15,000 nt of DNA from Glandiceps talaboti (Eukaryota > Hemichordata > Enteropneusta > Spengelidae), in NCBI RefSeq assembly GCF_964340395.1, contig NC_135564.1, positions 4,685,361 through 4,700,360 on the forward strand, written 5' to 3'. The notes under the pieces are model-generated. The model had not been told where the DNA came from and ran no database searches. It saw only the letters and a program-made list of their open reading frames with translations. Shown here in pieces: positions 8,854-15,000 of the stretch; within the stretch, counting starts at the first letter, position 1; each line of letters starts with the position of its first letter. The translations under genes and the position numbers were made by a program.

Positions 8854-9702
8854 TCTTTATATCATGCAATTCTAGGCAATCGGATGCTACAATATTTTGA
8901 ACATAAACAAATATTTGATTTTGGTTCATTTGCACGATATAATATAATATGTTATTGGCACAATCAAAGTACATAGCATTTTGATTTTCAATTTGTAAAA
9001 TAATGAAAACGTCTTTAATTAATCTGGTTTTGGTTTTGCAGTAAGAAAGTCTTGCCTGTTTGCCCACATCTTATTTTCAAGTTCGACTATTTATGATAAA
9101 TGCCCCTTTTGTTAAACACATACCTTTGCTTCGTTTCTCCTTTCTTAAATTGTTGTGTACCTATGACAAATTCAAAAGTTGATGTACTCATTAATTTCAC
9201 TTTTAACGGGAACGCACTCCCGGAAATAGAGACATTTTCGTCATTACATGATTTGACATCACCTATTATTACTTGCGATTTCCGAGAAACATCAAGTTGC
9301 TCTTGTGCCTTTATAGGGTATCCTTTCTATGGGCTATTGCATCATGGGAGTCAGCAGAAATAATGTATTCAATGGTTGAACACTGAATATTCATGACAAC
9401 ATTTTTACACTAAATTGTATAGCATTTTTGCACTCATGGTACATGGTGCACTGTTCCTCTGAAACTTCACTAAACATGAGATTGATAACGATATAGATAA
9501 GATGTGTACATATTCCATGCTTACTAAATGTCTACAATCCTAGGCACATTTGCCTTCAAAACATGCTTAATCATGGGACATAGTTATGCGGCAAAGAAAT
9601 ACGAAAAAACATCTAAGCTGAGTACATGGGTAGATGTTTTGCAATCTGGGCGGAACATCCCTGTTTAAAAAACATTCATCCACGTAGCCGTAACCCACCT
9701 AC

Positions 9703-9768
9703 CTGCTTCCTCATTGGTATCCAAATTGGTACAATTCTTACTAATGTTTATGTGAAATCTTTGATCGA
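9703..9768 (-). CDS. Possible 66-nt cassette exon in the propeptide region
   Basis: The acceptor TTTTCCCAACACTTTCTCAG (AG 9770-9769) and the donor AAGCAG|GTAGGT (9702) are both strong. The exon is phase 1 on both sides and has no stop. It would insert 22 residues (DQRFHINISKNC then TNLDTNEEA plus a junction Val) between the signal peptide and the carboxylase-recognition propeptide, adding one Cys and two N-glycosylation motifs (NIS, NCT). It fits either inclusion or skipping. Two good sites and the right phase could still arise by chance in 3 kb. Confidence 0.35.
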
Positions 9769-11756
9769 CTGAGAAAGTGTTGGGAAAAGTTATAATGCGT
9801 TCCCAAAGCGGGACGTACTATACCCTGGTCCTTCATTCTAATGAATAGTTTATTCCAATGTATTATGTAGGCACACGCACACATGGCCATTTGTAATATC
9901 AAACAACTCCGGCTGTAATAAGCTTAGTTTTTTAATTAAATATTATAGTAATGGCCTTCGAAATTTAATAATATGTGATTTTATTAATCTATTTCTCCGA
10001 AAAGATTGTACGTGAAACAGCTGTTTGTTAGAACCGGAGCCCGTCAATACGTGTCCAAATGATTCAAACAATTGTACTCGTCTTTAAAAAAAATAAGTTT
10101 TGAGTAGATTTCTTTTTAACGTATACATACTTGTCGTTGGCCTAAACAAAGAAAAAACGTTAAAGTTTTTAAAGGTTGGAGGATCTGTTATTTGAGTATC
10201 TACATTGGTATTACCTCTTCCACCAGATAAACAAAGTTACTGTACTCAAATAAATATATTACACGCTACTCTTCATGATGGGGTAGGCGCCATCAATTAA
10301 ATACTATGTTTGCCGTCCATGAATTTCCCCCAAAACCTACGAGGAAGACAGGGGAGAAAGCAAACACAGGAAAAACCCACAATGCTAACATGCCACGTGC
10401 AATTAACGTTTCTGTCGCTGCTACAAATTGTACGTTATTATAAGTGACTTGCTATCATTAGCACAGTGTGGCGCGATATTGTTTTCAGTTTTCTGGCCTT
10501 CAAATAGGTAAAGTCGATATCGTTTAAGATATCATGACAAAATCCTCTATATCCACTTCCTAGTGATAATTTGTATTGATGGACTGTGTATATTTCACCA
10601 ACATAATTGATTTTAAATGACATTGGGAATAGAAGAATTACCATGACTCTACATCTGAGAAAATTCCTAATTCACGACGATTTGTTTGTTGTTTTGTTTG
10701 TTGTTGTTGATTTTGTTTTGTAGTGTGCTAGTAGTTGTTTTCTGAATACGTGTCTCATAATAGTATTGACCACCTACAAGAAATTCATCATAATTTTGCT
10801 GAACAGTAATATTTGTATGTGATTGATTTCTTCAATAAGTTGGCAATGTCACATTCAATAACTGGTGAAAACAGTGGGGTGCAATATAATCGTTAAAAAT
10901 AATTACAAAGAAAATGCTACAAAGGATTGAAGATATACACCATAATTAAGCAAAATCAACAACTCGATGGCCGGAAAATTCGTAACGAAAGCCATATCAC
11001 AAAACAGAATAATCCCATGAAACTTGTTGCGCTCCGCACTATAGGATTTTCCCAATCAAGTTCTGACAAAAATCTGTATACAAAGCAAAGCTGTATCCTC
11101 CATTGATAACCACAACAGTTTATCTTTTTGCCAAAAATGTTTAAACCGATACGGCATTTTTCCCATCTAGTTGGGTTGTTCAATATCATTTATAGCAGAA
11201 CCAGGTTTAAATAAAAAAATCTCTAGTCTTCGTAAAAAATTTCCTCACTTTACTATTGATTTGTAAATTAAAATTTCGGTGCAATACGAAGTTAAATCCA
11301 TTAATTTAGACTGAACTTTTGCACAGATGAGCTTTCATCTTACTATTTTATAGTCTACAAGCTGTTTTCGAGACACTAATAAGGCTTGCTTACTTTGTTG
11401 AATCTCGAGCTCACCACATGACGTTGTGAGTCACTCAAAGCCAAAGTGTGAAAGGGTTAGCAGTTTTTACATCGATATCATCGTAGCTGTTTACAGAAGT
11501 ATTTCAATTGTAACAACATTTGGTCACTCTTGTCAACTAAAGTTAAGAAGAATACGTGATAAGGCGATCATTCGATTGTCAGCAATACTGGTGTCCAACA
11601 GCATGCCCACCACGAAATACAACGTTCATTCATGCAAATATTGAAAGTAATGAGTTGTTGAAACCAGAAGTTTTGAGCTATGGCTCATTTTCAATGTTTA
11701 AAAAGCTGTAAAGTTATTAATCGAATTGAGTAATTTCTTTTAACTCACCGCTTCAC

Positions 11757-11835
11757 CATGGTCTTTCGCTGCAGATATACAGACCATGGAAACCAACACC
11801 AACGATAGGAAGATATATTTTATCACCATAGTAAC
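11757..11835 (-). CDS. Start codon and signal-peptide exon
   Basis: The acceptor is TTGTTTTAG, followed by GTTACT and ATG at 11829-11827. The peptide is MVIKYIFLSLVLVSMVCISA followed by AKDH: a Lys near the N terminus, a hydrophobic core of about 14 residues and small residues SAA as cleavage site, so a typical secretory signal. Two donors lie close together. GTGAAG at 11756 ends the exon in phase 1, which matches the Gla exon and makes a Val codon across the junction. GTGAGT at 11748 is the better consensus but is phase 0 and would frameshift into a stop if joined directly to the Gla exon. I chose 11756 on phase and on the phase-1 intron that vertebrate Gla genes have at this same point. Confidence 0.7.
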
Positions 11836-12052
11836 CTAAAACAAGTCGAGAACAAATGAACGAATAATATATGCCATACATATTACACATACACACAAAT
11901 GAAGACTGGATGGTCTCAACAAAACTCAACTCGAAGAGTTTCCAAAAGTAAAACATGTATCAAACAGATACATTTATATTACACAGTGTTGGTATAAAGT
12001 ACAAAATGAAATGATACATATGATGCATAGTAGTGGGAAACTTTTCAGTTAC
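11836..12052 (-). other. Intron between 5'UTR exon and start-codon exon
   Basis: A 217-bp interval from GTAACT (12052) to TTGTTTTAG (11836). Nothing else is seen in it. Confidence 0.45.
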
Positions 12053-12139
12053 CTTGTCAAGTCTTTACTCGATGTTACTCGTAGTACAGAAAACTCTACA
12101 AATGAATAAAATAACTATCATCAAGCGAGAAATAAGCTC
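12053..12139 (-). other. Putative 5'UTR exon of the Gla-pentraxin-VWD gene
   Basis: The 3' boundary is TTGACAAG|GTAACT (donor GT at 12052-12051). The 5' end is inferred from the TATA box 30 bp upstream. The ATG-bearing exon has its own acceptor (TTGTTTTAG, AG at 11837-11836) only six bases before the ATG, so an upstream non-coding exon is required. The intron between them would be 217 bp. Confidence 0.45.
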
Positions 12140-12162
12140 GAGAATTAAGTTGTTCATATCAG

Positions 12163-12169
12163 ATTTATA
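12163..12169 (-). promoter_or_regulatory. TATA box of the Gla-pentraxin-VWD gene
   Basis: The minus strand reads CTTTATAAATCTG, with TATAAAT at 12169-12163. It stands about 115 bp upstream of a good 5'UTR donor (12052) and would place transcription start near 12139. The spacing fits a TATA promoter followed by a non-coding first exon, but no transcript evidence is available. Confidence 0.45.
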
Positions 12170-12172
12170 AAG

Positions 12173-13244
12173 CAAACATATGTTGCCCTAATATAGTGTC
12201 ACGTGGTTGGTATCAGTGACAGAGAAACTGATTGTGGCCTGGGTGGAGAACTGGTATCATTAGTGATTAACGTATACTTACCAACAGATTACACTGCACA
12301 GCTAAAGAACTTACATTAGAAAGTAAATTTAATAAGGAATATAATGGTATTCTAAGATTGGACCAGCGAATTCCAGTTTTAAGATACCTTGTTATTTGGT
12401 TGATAATATTTTTTTTATTCTTAATCTGTGTATTTTGTAATAAAGTTTTAAAAGGTCGTATGCGTTATACTTCTCTAATGTTATAAAGTTAATGTAGTTT
12501 ACATGGGCAACGAAAAATGTTGGTATAATGGTGCTGTGTATTTTTTGAAACTCGAGATTAGTTGACTCGTGGTCATTGAATTAATTTCTCCTGTTTTGAT
12601 ATATGACCAGAAAAAATAATTTGTATGACACGTTTCATGGTATTATTTCTAACTGGAAGTATCAGCTTGAATGTTGAAAAAAAAACACGATCAGAAGATA
12701 ACACTTTTATTATCGCTCCAATGCATGTGTTTCTAAATTTAATCAAATATTTGCCGAGTATGCAAGTCAGTGGTTGAATTCAGATGCAGTATGATAAAGT
12801 GAGTGGATTATTGACTTAATCCCCTGTCATATTTTGTAATTGAAGTACTGATGTTCATTCTTTGTCGAAAAATCAGAGTACTTTTAGATCGGCGATATTA
12901 GATGACAACCGACAACGGAAAATACATTTATAACTACAAGTACTATTATACATTTTCCTTCGATGTAGTCTTCTAATTTCATCGTTACTAAAGAAGGGCA
13001 AACTGAAAAGCCGCATTAGTTTGATGAGAGACCACAACCGGTAAATAACCAAAGGTCATCCTATATCGAACAACCCATATAATCTCAGGAACACATGTTT
13101 CGATGTATTAAAGTGTACTTACTGTAATACCTTTTCTATCGAGGTGAATTAGTGTCAAATAAGTATCGGATGAAATACTGATATTTTGGGTTGTTTGCAC
13201 GTTAATATTTATACAAAAGTTTGTGGATTACACACCCATACATA

Positions 13245-13246
<2 letters not shown>
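12173..13246. other. Upstream flank of the Gla gene, no gene seen
   Basis: AT-rich sequence upstream of the minus-strand TATA box. No frame with a recognisable domain, no RNA gene and no clear repeat was found. Confidence 0.5.

Positions 13247-13247
<1 letters not shown>

Positions 13248-13337
<90 letters not shown>
13248..13337. repeat. (CA)n-(TA)n microsatellite
   Basis: About thirty-seven CA units (13248-13321) are followed by a short TA run to 13337. The His-Thr and Val-Cys frames across it are artefacts of the repeat. Confidence 0.97.
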
Positions 13338-13496
<159 letters not shown>

Positions 13497-13573
13497 TATG
13501 CATGAAGACACTCGTTTGCCACGTAAGCAAATGTGTTACAAAGGCCATATATGCTTTTATATATTCAACCAGT

Positions 13574-13718
<145 letters not shown>

Positions 13719-13719
<1 letters not shown>

Positions 13720-14860
13720 AAGTTCACTCTGAACATAATAAAAATCAGGAGGTGTTTTATACCTTGTATGTTTGCAAAATTATTCGCTACTTTTATTCAC
13801 CCTATATTTAAATATGAGGCAGTCGATTACGAAGTGAATGTGTGTCTGCCTTAATACCTCTATATAGGTGAAAGTATAGACAATATAATCATTATTTAGA
13901 GTAAAATTAGGGTTTTTAGGACAATTTTAAGAAATTTTATGTCCCTAAATTACTTCATACATGTCCATTTAAAAAAAAGAAAAGAAAAGAAAAGTCAGAT
14001 ACAGCAGTCAACATATTCACAATCGCTTTATTTCACGACCTGCACGATAACAACCGAATTGGCAGCAATATTTTTCATAAAAAATTCAGAATACGAGTTA
14101 TTGTAACAGTAAGTTGAAATGTTGGTTGAAACTGTATATGAATATTTCTATTGTTGTCACATGTCATGGCACCTACAGAATCAGTTACTGGCGTTGCTTT
14201 ATTTTCAATACTAATTATACTATAACAAGACGAAAACAGGTGTAGTTTGAAAACGTGTGATATAATCCAAGTGTTTGAATTGTCCTTGGACTCAACATGG
14301 AAATTGTAATAGGAATTCATAACTAAATTCATAACATTAAGACGTACCATTCTATGTTGGACTACGAGATATGTAACTATATCAAAGTCTTCGATCTGAC
14401 GTGTTTCTCGTGCCGAGGTCATTTTTGCAAAATAATTTCAAGCCAGACATCTTCAGAACATTCCCATCAAATGTAATTTAACAAATCTGGTAGTTGTATA
14501 CACAACGGGTTTTGCCCCTAAAGTACATGATATTGCTTCGTGCATTGCAAAACATTTTGAATCAAAGACATTGGTCTCTCCAGTTTCAATGATCTAAGTC
14601 GTCTCACAAAACACAAACAGATAAACAGACAGACAAAAACAAATTTAAACAAACACGGACACACGTTTATTTCGGAGCAAACGATACTGTATACTAAGAC
14701 AGTTTGGAGATAAAACATTAGTATTGATGTATGGCATGCAAAAAACCCCAAAGCTTTAATTGTCATGATGACACATTAGGCGTACCAAAGCGTGACTGGT
14801 TTACAACAAACGCATCAAAGTATTGCTTTTTATATCGCCCATTCTAGAGCAGTCAGAGCA
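13719..14860. other. Non-coding stretch with one unrecognised open frame
   Basis: A minus-strand frame at 14075-14422 (115 codons) opens MTSARETRQIEDFDIVTYLV and meets a good donor, AGAATG|GTACGT, after 25 codons. It could be a first coding exon, but no domain or upstream signal supports it. A second minus-strand frame (14518-14766) also has no recognisable feature. No RNA gene is seen. Confidence 0.3.
13972..13994. repeat. Short (AAAAG)n tract
   Basis: A run of eight A residues followed by repeated AAAAG units; a minor simple repeat. Confidence 0.8.
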
Positions 14861-14861
14861 A

Positions 14862-14876
14862 CAGCGCCCTCTCTGG
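14862..14876 (-). promoter_or_regulatory. CTCF-like site
   Basis: CAGCGCCCTCTCTGG resembles the reverse of the CTCF core CCA(C/G)(C/T)AG(G/A)(G/T)GGCGC. It stands in the flank between the Gla gene and a possible next gene at the right edge. One base in the core differs, and motif resemblance alone is weak. Confidence 0.25.
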
Positions 14877-14983
14877 CAAGTTTTGTCAGTTGGTCATGAA
14901 TACTCTAATATCTTTTTCCTGACAAATACAGAGTGTTACATTATAAGAGGTTTCCCCATAAACCTTTGCAGGAAATCTCCAAA

Positions 14984-15000
14984 ATGGCTGAACCTTCTTA
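14984..15000 (+). CDS. Possible start codon of a gene running off the window
   Basis: ATGGCTGAACC follows CTCCAAA, a good start context (A at -3, G at +4), and overlaps a YY1-like AAAATGGC. A TATAAGAGG lies at 14942-14950, about 40 bp upstream. Only five codons (MAEPS) are visible. An alternative reading is an internal exon entered at TTTGCAG|GAAATCTCC. Confidence 0.25.

Larger units (their letters stand above)
8582..11756 (-). other. Large second intron with microsatellite and possible cassette exons
   Basis: This is about 3.2 kb between the signal and Gla exons. It holds an (AT)n-(G)10 tract at 8745-8853 and a motif GCATCATGGGA near 9339, like the reverse of the 1918 element. It also holds a good in-frame cassette-exon candidate at 9703-9768. 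Several open frames inside it (for example 9100-9363 plus, 10438-10644 minus, 10956-11189 minus, 11426-11644 plus) show no domain and no consistent splice context. Confidence 0.7.
2690..12140 (-). other. Complete gene for a secreted Gla-pentraxin-pentraxin-VWD protein
   Basis: Read on the minus strand, the exons are 12139-12053 (5'UTR), 11835-11757, 8581-8439, 8060-8036, 7266-6643, 6113-5511, 5243-5226, 5067-5032, 4711-4682, 4405-4152, 3543-3263 and 2999 to about 2690. Coding runs from ATG 11829 to TAG 2990 and totals 2097 nt, exactly 699 codons, with every splice phase matching. Domains by residue are: signal peptide 1 to about 21; propeptide to Lys-Arg 41-42; Gla 43-81; pentraxin 1 about 112-280; pentraxin 2 about 315-482; Cys/acidic linker 485-518; VWD 523-690. 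The protein should be secreted and, if gamma-carboxylated, bind calcium and anionic membranes through Gla. The pentraxins should bind calcium-dependent ligands. The domain order is unlike any Gla or pentraxin protein I know; vertebrate Gla proteins carry EGF, kringle, LamG/SHBG or protease modules instead. Weakest points are the donor of the signal exon and the 4-codon last exon. Confidence 0.85.

Noticed and set aside
10438-10644. 68-codon minus-strand frame with GFCHDILNDIDF, considered as a B-chain-like or extra exon.
   Set aside because: No splice sites give it the phase needed between the signal and Gla exons, and it shows no domain.
10956-11189. 77-codon minus-strand frame with CCGYQWRIQLC.
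   Set aside because: Cys spacing fits no family I recognise, and possible acceptors inside lead quickly to stops.
14075-14422. 115-codon minus-strand frame.
   Set aside because: No homology recognised; the one good donor after 25 codons is not enough to call a gene.

Overview
The window is animal nuclear DNA: AT-rich, full of long dinucleotide microsatellites, with short exons bounded by GT/AG splice sites and long introns. The gene content (a CYP4-type cytochrome P450 and a secreted Gla/pentraxin/VWD protein) suggests an invertebrate, perhaps an invertebrate deuterostome or a lophotrochozoan. The species cannot be fixed from this sequence alone.

Layout. Positions 157-1275 (+) hold the last two coding exons of a CYP4-family P450, including the heme-binding Cys. 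The 3' end of the first of these exons, together with its 5' splice site, lies at the head of a 49-bp tandem array of six copies. Positions 1276-2690 separate two convergent genes and contain a cluster of promoter-like motifs but no recognised gene. Positions 2690-12140 (-) carry what appears to be one complete gene. It has a TATA box, a 5'UTR exon, eleven coding exons and an AATAAA signal. The coding exons join without a frame break into 2097 nt (698 residues plus stop): signal peptide, propeptide ending in Lys-Arg, vitamin K-dependent Gla domain, two pentraxin domains, a short Cys/acidic linker and one von Willebrand factor D domain. Positions 12170-15000 are mostly non-coding, with large CA, AT and GA microsatellites, a tRNA-like scrap and a possible start codon at the right edge.

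The main discovery is the Gla-pentraxin-pentraxin-VWD protein. Its Gla domain is split exactly as in vertebrate clotting factors: a propeptide/Gla exon is followed by a separate 25-nt aromatic-stack exon with phases 0 and 1. The partner domains, however, are ones I do not know combined with Gla. The parts suggest a secreted calcium-dependent protein that could bind phosphatidylserine-type membranes (Gla) and phosphocholine or similar ligands (pentraxins) and self-associate or attach to matrix (VWD). That role is inference; the domains and splice phases are read from the sequence.
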